Shown here in pieces: positions 40,286-49,468 of a stretch of 64,000 nucleotides of DNA. Within the stretch, counting starts at the first letter, position 1; each line of letters begins with the position of its first letter. The stretch lies in assembly GCF_016641735.1 (NCBI RefSeq), contig NZ_JAEDAO010000001.1, forward strand, positions 1,054,001 through 1,118,000, written 5' to 3'. Under the pieces are notes generated by a model that did not search any database, was not told the origin of the DNA, and saw only the letters and a program-made list of their open reading frames with translations. The DNA is from Ramlibacter algicola. GTDB lineage: Bacteria; Pseudomonadota; Gammaproteobacteria; Burkholderiales; Burkholderiaceae_C. Both the position numbers and the translations under genes were made by a program.

Positions 40286-43174
40286 GTGCCCGTGCTCACG
40301 AAGCGGCGCGCGGAGTCTGCCGCGGCGCCGCGGCCGCAGTTCCTGCGCTCGCTGAAAGTGCCCCCGCTGCCAAGCCGGCGCGCGTTCCTGCGCAACGCTG
40401 GCCTGGCCGGGGCGGCCGCCGTGCTCGCGCCCGGCAAGGACTCGGTGGTGCAGGCTGCCGACCAGACACAGGCGCCGGCCAAGGTCGTGCGCGAGGTCAA
40501 GCACACTGTGTGCAGCCACTGCTCGGTCGGCTGCTCGGTGGAGGCGGTGGTCGAGAACGGCGTGTGGGTGCGCCAGGACACCGCGTTCGATTCGCCGATC
40601 AACATGGGCGCGCACTGCGCCAAGGGCGCGTCGGTGCGCGAGCACGGCCACGGCGAGCACCGGCTGCGCTACCCGATGAAGCTGGTCAACGGCGAGTACC
40701 AGCGCATCACCTGGGGCCAGGCGATCGAGGAAGTCGGCGGCAGGTTGCTGCAGATGCGCGAGCAGGCGGGCCCGGACTCGATTTTCTGGATCGGGTCGAG
40801 CAAGCACAACAACGAGCAGTCGTACCTGCTGCGCAAGTTCGTGTCCATGTTCGGCTCGAACAACACCGACCACCAGGCGCGCATCTGCCACTCCACCACG
40901 GTCGCCGGCGTCGCTCAGACCTTCGGCTATGGCGCGATGACCAATTCGTTCAACGACCTGCACTTCAGCAAGGCCGTGCTGTTCATCGGCTCCAACCCGG
41001 CCGAGGCGCACCCGATCTCCATGCTGCACTTCCTGCACGCCAAGGAACTGGGCGCCAAGATGATCGTGGTCGACCCGCGGTTCACGCGCACCGCCCGCTT
41101 CGCGCACCACTACGTGCGCATCCGTCCCGGCACCGACATCGCCTTCACCTGGGGCGTTCTCTGGCACATCTTCGCCAACGGCTGGGAGGACAGGAAGTAC
41201 ATCGAGGATCGAACCTACGGCATGGACGATGTGCGCAAGGAAGTGGCCAAGTGGACCCCCGACGTCGTGAGCAACGTCACTGGCGTGCCGGAGGAGACGG
41301 TCTACAAGGCGGCCGAGATGCTGGCGAAGAACCGGCCGTCGTCGGTGGTCTGGTGCATGGGCATCACGCAGCACCACGTCGGTACGGCCAACGTGCGGGC
41401 GCTGTGCATCCTGCAGCTGGCGCTGGGCAACATCGGCATCCAGGGCGGCGGTGCCAACATCTACCGCGGCCACGACAACGTGCAGGGCGCCACCGACGTC
41501 GGCCCCAACCCGGATTCGCTGCCCGGCTACTACGGCATCGCCGAGGGCGCGTGGAAGCACTTCTGCACGGCCTGGGGCGTGGACTACGACTGGCTGCTCA
41601 AGCGCTTCGGCTCCAAGGAGCTGATGGAGAAGCCCGGAACCACGGTGTCGCGCTGGTTCGACGCGGTACTGGAGCGCAACGAGGACATCGACCAGCCCAG
41701 CAACGTGCGCGCCGTCGTGTACTGGGGCCACGCGCCCAACAGCCAGACGCGCCTGCCCGACATGCGGCTGGCGATGCAGAAGCTGGACCTGCTGGTGGTG
41801 ATCGACCCGTACCCGACGATGACGGCGGCGATGCACGGGCGCAAGGACGGCGTGTACCTGCTGCCGGCGGCGACGCAGTTCGAGACGCAAGGCAGCGTGA
41901 CGGCGTCCAACCGCTCGATCCAGTGGCGCGAGCGCGTGATCCAGCCGATCTTCGAGTCGAAGACCGACCAGGAGATCATGTACCGCTTCGCCCGCAAGTT
42001 CGGCTTCCACGAGGAGCTGTGCAGGAACATCAAGGTGGTGCAGGACGAGCCGGTCATCGAGGACATCCTGCGCGAGATCAACCGCACCTGCTGGACCATC
42101 GGCTACACCGGTTGCTCGCCCGAGCGGCTGAAGCTGCACATGGAGCACAAGGGCGACTTCAACCCGACCACGCTGCGCGCCGAGGCGGGTCCGTGCAAGG
42201 GCGATTTCTACGGCCTGCCGTGGCCGTGCTGGGGCACGCCGGAGATCAAGCATCCCGGCACGCCGATCCTGTACGACCTGCACAAGACGGTGGCCGACGG
42301 CGGCCTGCCGTTCCGCGCCAACTGGGGCGTGGAGCACGACGGCGTGCCGCTGCTCGCGCCGGACGGCAGCACGAACAAGGGTAGCGAGATCGACACCGGC
42401 TACCCGGAGTTCGACTACGTCCTGCTGAAGAAGCTGGGCTGGTGGGGCGACCTCACGCCGGAGGAGCAGGCGCAGGCCGAAGGCAAGAACTGGAAGACCG
42501 ATGCGTCGGGCGGGATCATCCGCGTGAGCATCGCGCACGGCTGCGCGCCGTTCGGCAATGCGCGGTCACGCGCTTCGGTGTGGAACTTCCCCGACCCGGT
42601 GCCGGTGCACCGCGAGCCGCTGATGTCGCCGCGCCGTGACCTGGTGGCGCGCTTCCCGACCTACGACGACCGCCGGACGCTCTGGCGCCTGCCGACGCTG
42701 TTCAAGTCGCTGCAGGCCGTGGACTTCAGCCGGCAGTTCCCGCTGATCATGACCTCGGGCCGGCTGGTCGAGTACGAAGGCGGTGGTGACGAGACGCGGT
42801 CCAACCCGTGGCTGGCCGAGCTGCAGCAGGCGATGTTCGTGGAGATCAATCCGCTCGACGCCGCGCAGCTGCCGGTGAAGACCAGGGACTTCGTCTGGGT
42901 GGAAACGCCTTCCGGCGCCCGGCTGAAGATCCAGGCCTACGTCACGCCGCGCGTGCCGCAGGGGCTGGTGTGGATGCCCTACCACTTCGGTGGCTGGTGG
43001 ATGGGCGAGGACCAGCGCAAGAACTACCCCAAGGGCGCCGCCCCGATCGTGCTGGGCGAAGCGGCCAACACCGGCTGGACCTACGGCTACGACGTGGTGA
43101 CCATGATGCAGGAGACCAAGGTGTCGCTCTGCCGGCTGGCACCGTTCCATGGCGGATTGGGCAAGGGGGCGTGA
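40286..43174 (+). CDS. Formate dehydrogenase alpha subunit (molybdopterin, Cys type)
   Basis: A 962-residue periplasmic molybdoenzyme. A Tat signal (SRRAFLRNAGLAGAAAVLAP) lies near residues 30-50, preceded by an extended N-terminus. The [4Fe-4S] site is CSHCSVGC with the fourth Cys in GAHCAKG. The molybdenum ligand is Cys in HQARICHSTTVAGVAQTFG, where selenocysteine forms have U; the adjacent His is conserved. Later motifs are IGSNPAEAHP, VVDPRFTRTARFAHHYVRI and the C-terminal MPYHFGGWWMG. It oxidises formate to CO2 and passes electrons to the beta subunit. The start is GTG 40286, since the in-frame region upstream holds no ATG. Confidence 0.96.
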   Translation: MPVLTKRRAESAAAPRPQFLRSLKVPPLPSRRAFLRNAGLAGAAAVLAPGKDSVVQAADQTQAPAKVVREVKHTVCSHCSVGCSVEAVVENGVWVRQDTAFDSPINMGAHCAKGASVREHGHGEHRLRYPMKLVNGEYQRITWGQAIEEVGGRLLQMREQAGPDSIFWIGSSKHNNEQSYLLRKFVSMFGSNNTDHQARICHSTTVAGVAQTFGYGAMTNSFNDLHFSKAVLFIGSNPAEAHPISMLHFLHAKELGAKMIVVDPRFTRTARFAHHYVRIRPGTDIAFTWGVLWHIFANGWEDRKYIEDRTYGMDDVRKEVAKWTPDVVSNVTGVPEETVYKAAEMLAKNRPSSVVWCMGITQHHVGTANVRALCILQLALGNIGIQGGGANIYRGHDNVQGATDVGPNPDSLPGYYGIAEGAWKHFCTAWGVDYDWLLKRFGSKELMEKPGTTVSRWFDAVLERNEDIDQPSNVRAVVYWGHAPNSQTRLPDMRLAMQKLDLLVVIDPYPTMTAAMHGRKDGVYLLPAATQFETQGSVTASNRSIQWRERVIQPIFESKTDQEIMYRFARKFGFHEELCRNIKVVQDEPVIEDILREINRTCWTIGYTGCSPERLKLHMEHKGDFNPTTLRAEAGPCKGDFYGLPWPCWGTPEIKHPGTPILYDLHKTVADGGLPFRANWGVEHDGVPLLAPDGSTNKGSEIDTGYPEFDYVLLKKLGWWGDLTPEEQAQAEGKNWKTDASGGIIRVSIAHGCAPFGNARSRASVWNFPDPVPVHREPLMSPRRDLVARFPTYDDRRTLWRLPTLFKSLQAVDFSRQFPLIMTSGRLVEYEGGGDETRSNPWLAELQQAMFVEINPLDAAQLPVKTRDFVWVETPSGARLKIQAYVTPRVPQGLVWMPYHFGGWWMGEDQRKNYPKGAAPIVLGEAANTGWTYGYDVVTMMQETKVSLCRLAPFHGGLGKGA

Positions 43175-43175
43175 C

Positions 43176-43856
43176 ATGGCCGCACGCATGAAGTTCATCT
43201 GCGACACGGAGCGCTGCATCGACTGCATGGGCTGCGTGACGTCGTGCAAGAACGAGAACGAGACGCCCTGGGGCGTCAACCGGCGCCGCGTGGTGACCAT
43301 CGGCGACGGCGAGCCGGGCGAGAAATCGATCTCGGTCGCCTGCATGCACTGCACCGACGCGCCGTGCATGGCGGTGTGCCCGGTCGATTGCTTCTATCAC
43401 ACGGAAGACGGCGTGGTGCTGCACGACAAGGACATGTGCATCGGCTGCGGCTACTGCTACTACGCGTGCCCGTTCGGCGCGCCGCAGTTCCCGCAGACCG
43501 GCGCGTTCAACCACCGCGGCAAGATGGACAAGTGCACCTTCTGCGCCGGCGGGCCGGAGCCGGACACGTCGGCCGACGAGTTCCGCAAGTACGGGCGCAA
43601 CCGGCTGGCCGAAGGCAAGCTGCCCGTGTGCGCCGAGCAGTGCGGCACCAAGGCGCTGCTGGGCGGCGACGCGAACGTGATCGCCGAGATCTACAAGCAC
43701 CGGGTCGAGACGCGCGGCTACGGGCCCGAGCTGTGGGGCTGGGACCTGGCCTACAACCCCGGCAAGCGCGGCAGCATCACCAACAAGGGCGACGGCCCGC
43801 GCGAGAACCAGGTCCCGAACGACACGCAGAACAAGCCGGGGAAGCTGCCGACATGA
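43176..43856 (+). CDS. Formate dehydrogenase beta subunit (four [4Fe-4S])
   Basis: A 226-residue ferredoxin-type subunit with four Cys clusters: CIDCMGCVTSC, CMHCTDAPCMAVC, CIGCGYCYYAC and CTFC/CAEQC. It relays electrons from the alpha subunit to the cytochrome b subunit. No signal peptide; it is presumably exported with the alpha subunit by the Tat pathway. Starts 1 bp after the alpha stop; its own stop overlaps the next gene. Confidence 0.96.
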   Translation: MAARMKFICDTERCIDCMGCVTSCKNENETPWGVNRRRVVTIGDGEPGEKSISVACMHCTDAPCMAVCPVDCFYHTEDGVVLHDKDMCIGCGYCYYACPFGAPQFPQTGAFNHRGKMDKCTFCAGGPEPDTSADEFRKYGRNRLAEGKLPVCAEQCGTKALLGGDANVIAEIYKHRVETRGYGPELWGWDLAYNPGKRGSITNKGDGPRENQVPNDTQNKPGKLPT

Positions 43857-44086
43857 CCGCCGCGCGCATCGCCCTGCTGCTGGCCGCCGCGTCGCTGCTG
43901 GCCGGCTGCCTGGAAGTGGAGCAGCACGAGCCGTGGCGGCACGGCGCGTTCGATGGCAAGCCCGACGACCTGCGCCCGCACGCGCTGTTCGGCAACGACC
44001 GGCTCGCGTGGTACGCGGCCATCAACAACCGCAACCAGCGCCAGAACGAATACAACCGCACGCCCGAGAAGGGAGGCGCGCCATGA
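43853..44086 (+). CDS. Small lipoprotein within formate dehydrogenase operon
   Basis: A 77-residue predicted lipoprotein: lipobox L-L-A-G-C near residue 19, then a charged tail with HALFGNDRLAWYAAINNRNQ. It is wedged between beta and gamma subunit genes with 4-bp overlaps on both sides, so it is co-translated with them. No family recognised; a structural or assembly role is likely. Confidence 0.8.
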   Translation: MTAARIALLLAAASLLAGCLEVEQHEPWRHGAFDGKPDDLRPHALFGNDRLAWYAAINNRNQRQNEYNRTPEKGGAP

Positions 44087-45069
44087 AACGCCTTCTGGCG
44101 TCGCTCCTGCTGCTGGTCATGTGCGCGGTGACGACGGCGGCGGTTCCCGACAAGGACGCCGTTCCCGCTTATGCCGAGGAGCAGACCATCCTGCAGCAGG
44201 AGCAGGGCTACCCCGAACCCGGCCTGCAGGACTTCGCGTCCGGCCGGCAGCACATGGACCGGCACTGGATCGTTCCGATCGGGCGCGACCCGGAGTCCAA
44301 CGTCATCCTGCAACGCGGCGGCAACACGTGGCGCACCATCCGCAACGGCCCGCTGGCACTGGCGGCCGGCACGATCCTGCTGCTGGCATCGCTGGCGGTG
44401 CTGGGCTTGTGGGGCCTGGGCGTGAAGGCGGAGGAGCCGCCGCAGACGGGTCGGCGCCTGGTGCGCTTCTCGCGCTGGCAGCGCTGGGTGCACTGGACGA
44501 CGGCGATCAGCTTCATCGTGCTGGCGGTGACCGGGCTGCTGATCCTGTTCGGCAAGAAGCTGCTGATCCCCTTGATCGGCCACGACGCGTTCTCGTGGAT
44601 CGCGGTCATCTCGAAGTACGTGCACAACGTCGCCGGGCCGTTCTTCGTGCTGTGCACCCTGGTGATGTTCGCGACCTTCGTGCACCACAACTTCTTCGAG
44701 CGCGCCGACTGGCACTGGGTCCGCACCGCGGGCGGGCTGCTGTCGCGCGAGCGGCATCCGCCGGCGCCGTATTTCAACGCCGGCGAGAAGGCGTGGTTCT
44801 GGGGCGGCGTGGTGCTGCTGGGGCTGGTGATGTCCGTCACCGGACTGGTGCTGGACTTCGTGATTGCCGACCAGACGCGCTACCTGCTGCAGATCGCCAA
44901 CTACCTGCACCTCGGCGCCGGCGCGCTGTACATGGCGGCCGCCCTGGGGCACATCTACATCGGCACCGTGGGCACGCCGGGCGCGTACGACGCGATGCGC
45001 GAAGGCACGGTCGACGAAGGCTGGGCGCGCGAGCACCACGCGCTGTGGCTGGAAAGGACGCAGCGATGA
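44083..45069 (+). CDS. Formate dehydrogenase gamma subunit (cytochrome b)
   Basis: A 328-residue membrane subunit. A signal peptide or first segment is followed by a periplasmic stretch and about four to five helices carrying heme His ligands (WVHWTTAISFIVLAVTGLL, ISKYVHNVAGPFF, FATFVHHNFFERADW, YLHLGAGALYMAAALGHIY). It passes electrons from the beta subunit to quinone. The extra N-terminal region (about 120 residues) with one additional hydrophobic segment is typical of this operon type. Confidence 0.94.
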   Translation: MKRLLASLLLLVMCAVTTAAVPDKDAVPAYAEEQTILQQEQGYPEPGLQDFASGRQHMDRHWIVPIGRDPESNVILQRGGNTWRTIRNGPLALAAGTILLLASLAVLGLWGLGVKAEEPPQTGRRLVRFSRWQRWVHWTTAISFIVLAVTGLLILFGKKLLIPLIGHDAFSWIAVISKYVHNVAGPFFVLCTLVMFATFVHHNFFERADWHWVRTAGGLLSRERHPPAPYFNAGEKAWFWGGVVLLGLVMSVTGLVLDFVIADQTRYLLQIANYLHLGAGALYMAAALGHIYIGTVGTPGAYDAMREGTVDEGWAREHHALWLERTQR

Positions 45070-45461
45070 GGCCGGTCGTGTTGCTGGCCGTGCTGCTGCT
45101 CGCCGCATGCGATCGCGGCGGCGCGAAGGTGGACGGTGTCGTGCAGACGAAAGCGCCGGGCCACATCGCCGCGGGCGGCAAGACCAGCGGCGAGGTGATC
45201 GCCGCCAGCCCGGAAGACGAGAAGGCGGGCACCAGCGGGCCGGCCGGCACGCCGGGCATTCCGCAGGGGTCGGGTGGCAACACTGGAGGCACGGCACTTG
45301 GCGGCGCACTGGGCCAGCAGCCGACGGCGAACGTGCCTCCGCCGCCAGTGCGCAGCGAGAAGGCGGGCACCGCGCCTGCCAGCGAGGACGTCAAGACCGG
45401 CGTGCAGCCCCAGCCGCCCGGCGTGCGCTCGGATGCGCCGGACAAGGCGGGGCAGAAGTAA
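45066..45461 (+). CDS. Small Pro/Gly-rich lipoprotein
   Basis: A 131-residue predicted lipoprotein with lipobox L-A-A-C near residue 15, then a low-complexity Gly/Pro/Ser/Ala-rich body (PAGTPGIPQGSGGNTGGTAL). Overlaps the gamma subunit stop by four bases, so it is the last gene of the operon. Function unknown; it could be a spacer or anchor in the envelope. Confidence 0.75.
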   Translation: MRPVVLLAVLLLAACDRGGAKVDGVVQTKAPGHIAAGGKTSGEVIAASPEDEKAGTSGPAGTPGIPQGSGGNTGGTALGGALGQQPTANVPPPPVRSEKAGTAPASEDVKTGVQPQPPGVRSDAPDKAGQK

Positions 45462-45467
45462 TCTCCC

Positions 45468-45558
45468 GTCGTCCCCGCGGAGGCGGGGACCCATCGCTTC
45501 CATGTTCACGTCCGAGCAAGGCGAACGCGATGATTCCCGCCTTCGCGGGAATGACGAC
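45468..45558. repeat. Dispersed palindromic repeat between convergent genes
   Basis: GTCGTCCCCGCGGAGGCGGGGAC (45468-45490), CCATCGCTTCCATG spacer, AACGCGATGATTCCCGCCTTCGCGGGAATGAC (to 45555). It lies between the ends of the formate dehydrogenase operon and the aminopeptidase gene. Confidence 0.88.
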
Positions 45559-45580
45559 ATCGAGCCCCGACGACGTACCG

Positions 45581-48286
45581 TCAGTGCGCGCCCCGCGCCC
45601 GCAGGCACACGTCGATCTCCTCCAGCGCGAGCGCCAGCCGGCGGGGGCGGCCGGGCACCGTCGGCGATCCGGGGCCGTACAGCCTGGCGACCTCGGCCCG
45701 CTCTTGCGGCGTGCAGACGTTCGCATGCAGGCTCGGGAAGCGGCCCTGCATTTCGTCCGGGACGCGCTGTGCCAACTCGGCCTGGTGGGCGGCGAAGAAG
45801 CGCAGCACGGCAGGCGCCGCCTGCGGCTGCCAGGCCGCTTCGGAAAACAGCTCCATCGACTCGCGCAAGTCGACGCCAGGCGCCAGCGCGGCATCGAACG
45901 CACGTGCGAGCAGGCGGTCGTCGGGCAGGTAGGCGAGCGTGCCCCACAGGTCCTCGCGGACCTTGAGTTCGCGTGTGTCACGCAGGACACCCAGCACCTG
46001 GTCGACGAACGCATCGTCGCCGGCGCGCGCAGCAGCGTGCAGCGGCTCGCGCCATTGGCCGCGCAGCGCCTTGCGGTCGCCGCCGAGCCAGGCTCGCGCG
46101 AGCTGGCGCGCTTGCCCCGACAACTCGGGGTCCTGTCCCTCGAGCGTCACCAGCGGCAGCAGGGCGAGGCGCAGCTTGCGATCGGCGTCGGTGTCGCTGT
46201 CGCGTGGCAGCCAGCCGATGTGTCGCGCCGCGGCACCGAAGTGCTCGCGCACCCAGGCCGGCCACTGCGCGCGTTGCGGCGGCGTGAAGAGGGCGGGGTG
46301 CAGGGAGTGCGCCGCCTCGGCGACAGCCGCCAGCACTTGCGCGCGCGGGTCACGGGCCAGGGCCGCCAGCAGGGGCAGCAACTCGTCGAGCGGCACGGCG
46401 CCGGACGCGGCCAGGTAGGTCTGCTCGCGTACGAGCGCGACGGCTTCGAGCGGTTGCAGCGGAGCGGCGGCGAGCTTGGCGAGTGCACCGGGCTGCAGCC
46501 GCGTGAGGTAGTAGCCGGTGCCGGCGGGATTGGGCAGCACCCACGCCGGGCAGTTCGACAGGCGGCCGGGCGGGGCCATCGTGCCGCGCTGTTCCTTCAG
46601 CAGCGTGCAACTCTCGCCGGCGTCGGTGCGCACGCACACGGGCAATTCCCAGGCCTGCGGCGTCGTCTCGCGCAGGCCCGGCAGGAAGCGCTGCTGCCGC
46701 AGCCGCAGCAGTGGCACGTGCGCATCGCAATCGAGCTGCACGTCCACGAGCGGCAGCCCCGGCTGGTGCACGAAGCCGCTGAAGCTGCGTGCCACGGCCG
46801 GGTCGGTCGCGCCGATCGCGGCGAAGAAGTCCTCCGCGGTGGCGTTGCCGTACGCGTGCTGCGCGAGGTAGCGCCGCACGCCGTCGCGAAAGGCCACCTC
46901 GCCCACGCGTTGCTCGTACATGCGCAGCAACGCGCCGCCCTTGCTGTAGGTGATGCGGTCGAAGGCGGTGGCCAGGTCGTCGCGCGTGCGCACGGGCTGG
47001 CGTACCTGGCGCGTGCTGGGCAGGCGGTCGGCCTCGAACGCCTCCTGGCGGCTCGCTTCGCGGCGCAGCCCGCTCTCCCACGCCGGATCGAAGCTGCTGC
47101 GGATCTTGTCGGCCATCCAGGTGGCGAACGATTCGTTCAGCCAGATGTCGTCCCACCAGCGCATGGTCACCAGGTCGCCGAACCACTGGTGCGCCATCTC
47201 GTGCGCGCCGATGCTGGCGTACGTCTGCCGGAAGCGATCGTCCTCGCGCTCGGCCGGTGCGATGAGGAAGTTCGCGCGGTACGTGATCAGCCCCGGGTTC
47301 TCCATCGCCCCGAAGCTCAGGGTGATGGGGATGGCCATGCTGTCCAGCTTCTCGAACGGGTACGCGATGCCGAAATAGTCCTCCAGCATCGCCAGCAGGC
47401 GCGGCGTGGCTTCGCGCGCGAAGCCCACCTCGCCCGCACGGCCCTTGGGCACCACGTAGCGCAGCGGCGTCTGCTGCCGGCCCGCGCGGCCGCCGTCGAC
47501 GATCTCGAACGGGCCGACGCCGAGCGCGACCAGGTAGCTGGGCAGCGGCCTGGTGGTCGCGAACCGCACGGCGTCCCACTGCGCATCGACGGTCGTGCGC
47601 GCCGCTTCCGGCGTGTTGGACACGGCCTTGTCGCCCCGGGGCACTTCCAGCGTCAAGGTCCATGGCGTCTTCCAATGCGGCTCGTCGAAGGACGGGAAGG
47701 CGCGGCGTGCGTTGGTCGCTTCGAACTGGCTGAACGCGTACCACTCGCCGAGGTCTTGCTGCCGGAACAGCCCGCGCGACGCCGTCGACGACAGGCGACC
47801 GTTGAACTCCATGCGCAGCACTGCAAGTCCCGCGGGCGCCTGGCGCTGCAACTGCACGCCGATGAAGTCCTCGCCCGCCGCCGACGCCGTGGCAGCAATC
47901 TCGCCGGCGGAGGTCTCGAGCACCGCACGCGTGACGGCCAGGCGCGTGCCGTGCACCCAGAAGAAGTCGAGCGGACGCGCCAGGTCGACGTCGATCGCGA
48001 CGCGGCCGGTGAACGGCTCGGTGCGCGGGTCGATGCGCAGCGTGAGTGCGTACGCGGTCGGCTTCACGTCATCGCCGAGCCGCATCTCGGGCGGTGTGCG
48101 GTCGGCCGCTGTCGCTGGCAGCGCCGCGGCCAGCAGGACGATGGCGATGAAGGAGCGGAGGAGTCGAAGCGGCGCGGCGAGGCGCGCCTGCGTGGCGTGG
48201 ACGGCGTGGTGCAAGGGTGGTGCCCGGGAGTGACGTCGGAGGTGCGCCGCGCTCGTGGCGCGGGCGGCGCGATCATGCAAGAGCAC
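45581..48286 (-). CDS. M1-family zinc aminopeptidase
   Basis: An about 900-residue exported aminopeptidase. The exopeptidase motif GAMENPGLITY and zinc site HEMAHQWFGD with the distal Glu in NESFATWM are intact, so it should remove N-terminal residues from peptides. A C-terminal ERAP1-like helical region follows. The N-terminus is uncertain: the signal peptide (LRLLRSFIAIVLLAAALPATAA) begins near residue 40; the frame could start at GTG 48286 or TTG 48214, neither with a strong ribosome site. It follows the unknown 344-residue gene by 48 bp on the same strand. Confidence 0.9.
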   Translation of the reverse strand: MLLHDRAARATSAAHLRRHSRAPPLHHAVHATQARLAAPLRLLRSFIAIVLLAAALPATAADRTPPEMRLGDDVKPTAYALTLRIDPRTEPFTGRVAIDVDLARPLDFFWVHGTRLAVTRAVLETSAGEIAATASAAGEDFIGVQLQRQAPAGLAVLRMEFNGRLSSTASRGLFRQQDLGEWYAFSQFEATNARRAFPSFDEPHWKTPWTLTLEVPRGDKAVSNTPEAARTTVDAQWDAVRFATTRPLPSYLVALGVGPFEIVDGGRAGRQQTPLRYVVPKGRAGEVGFAREATPRLLAMLEDYFGIAYPFEKLDSMAIPITLSFGAMENPGLITYRANFLIAPAEREDDRFRQTYASIGAHEMAHQWFGDLVTMRWWDDIWLNESFATWMADKIRSSFDPAWESGLRREASRQEAFEADRLPSTRQVRQPVRTRDDLATAFDRITYSKGGALLRMYEQRVGEVAFRDGVRRYLAQHAYGNATAEDFFAAIGATDPAVARSFSGFVHQPGLPLVDVQLDCDAHVPLLRLRQQRFLPGLRETTPQAWELPVCVRTDAGESCTLLKEQRGTMAPPGRLSNCPAWVLPNPAGTGYYLTRLQPGALAKLAAAPLQPLEAVALVREQTYLAASGAVPLDELLPLLAALARDPRAQVLAAVAEAAHSLHPALFTPPQRAQWPAWVREHFGAAARHIGWLPRDSDTDADRKLRLALLPLVTLEGQDPELSGQARQLARAWLGGDRKALRGQWREPLHAAARAGDDAFVDQVLGVLRDTRELKVREDLWGTLAYLPDDRLLARAFDAALAPGVDLRESMELFSEAAWQPQAAPAVLRFFAAHQAELAQRVPDEMQGRFPSLHANVCTPQERAEVARLYGPGSPTVPGRPRRLALALEEIDVCLRARGAH

Positions 48287-48334
48287 GCGCGGCGCACGGC
48301 TCAGGGCATTCCCGTGGGCAGCAAGCCCGGTTCG

Positions 48335-49369
48335 CTACTGGTCGAGTTGCAGTGGCGCGGGGGCCGTGCGGTCGCTGCGGCTGCCGCGCTGGCGCAGGAT
48401 GGGCGGCAGGTGCGAATCGTCGTGGCGCGAGGCCGGCATGACGCTGTGCGTGGACGATCCGATCTCCTCCTCCGAGGGCAGGCTGGCGATGGGCGCGGCC
48501 CGCTTCGGGTTGGAGGTGATGGCGCCCACCAGGTACAGGGCCCCCAGGTCGGCGGCGATGCGGCTGGCCTCGATGCCGGTGCGGTCCTGCAGCTCGGGCA
48601 TCGTGCCCGGCGCGGTCGCCAGCTCGCGCAGCAGCAGCAGGTGCGAGTCCTGCAGCAGGCGCTGCGGCAGGCGCGGCGGGCGGCGGAAGTACAGCATGTC
48701 GCTGCGGTAGCGGCGCGGCAGCACGTCGCGCGTGGTGCGCAGCGCGTACTCCCACATCAGGCGCGACAGGCTGCAGCGGAAGAAGTGGGCCGGGATCTGG
48801 TCGGGCGTGCGCTGCGCGAGCGCGGTCCACATCGCATTGTCGAAGTCGACGGCGGAGGCGCTGGTGAACACGCCGACGTCGCCGCGCAGGTCGACCACCG
48901 CGATCAGCGCGCCGTCACGCGGCCGCTCGACGCGGTACACGCCCGAGCCGAGCGCCGATTCCTGTTCGAGGATCTGCGAAGCCAGGCAGAACTGCGCGAT
49001 CTGCGGCCGCAGCAGCTGCTCGAACTTGCGCAGCACGCCGGCCACGCTGCCGGGATCGAGGTTGAACACGATGTCCGGCTGGAACGCGCGCGGCAGCGGC
49101 GCGGCATAGGCCGCCGGCCGGTTCAGGCTGGACGGGTCCAGCTGGGTCGAGCGGCCCGAGGGGATGCCGGAGGCCACGCGCAACAGGCCTTCGGGCAGCA
49201 ACTGGGTGCGGGCGCCGTTGATCCACAGCGCGTCCGCTTCCTGCGCGGGCGCGAACTCCCACGCCTGCCGCGTGGCGGTGTCCTCGTTCAGCGATTCGTG
49301 CAGCGCGTCCTGCTGCTGCTGCGAAAAGCCGATCAGGCCGATGCGAAGGGACGGGATTTCCAGGGCCAT
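48335..49369 (-). CDS. Uncharacterised cytoplasmic protein, possible receiver-like/winged-helix architecture
   Basis: A 344-residue soluble protein. Its first 100 residues have an alternating hydrophobic pattern starting with LRIGLIGFSQQQQDALHESL and ALWINGAR, reminiscent of a receiver fold but without the acidic phosphorylation site I would expect. The middle (VDLRGDVGVF, MWTALAQRTPD) is unclear; residues about 240-290 (HLLLLRELATAPGTMPELQD, IAADLGALYLVGAI) look like a winged helix. The tail is basic and low-complexity. I do not recognise a family. ATG 49369. Confidence 0.6.
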   Translation of the reverse strand: MALEIPSLRIGLIGFSQQQQDALHESLNEDTATRQAWEFAPAQEADALWINGARTQLLPEGLLRVASGIPSGRSTQLDPSSLNRPAAYAAPLPRAFQPDIVFNLDPGSVAGVLRKFEQLLRPQIAQFCLASQILEQESALGSGVYRVERPRDGALIAVVDLRGDVGVFTSASAVDFDNAMWTALAQRTPDQIPAHFFRCSLSRLMWEYALRTTRDVLPRRYRSDMLYFRRPPRLPQRLLQDSHLLLLRELATAPGTMPELQDRTGIEASRIAADLGALYLVGAITSNPKRAAPIASLPSEEEIGSSTHSVMPASRHDDSHLPPILRQRGSRSDRTAPAPLQLDQ

Positions 49370-49468
49370 GGGGTTCGGGCGGCCGTCGCACGGAACTGCA
49401 TGCGCGACAGCCGACCGGCCACTCTAGCGAAGCCCAACCATGACGTAAAGAAATGTTGCATCACCCTT

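Noticed and set aside
38759-42538. Long minus-strand frame opposite the formate dehydrogenase genes.
   Set aside because: Only its last 173 codons (to 39280) look like a real membrane protein; the rest is a shadow of the alpha-subunit gene.
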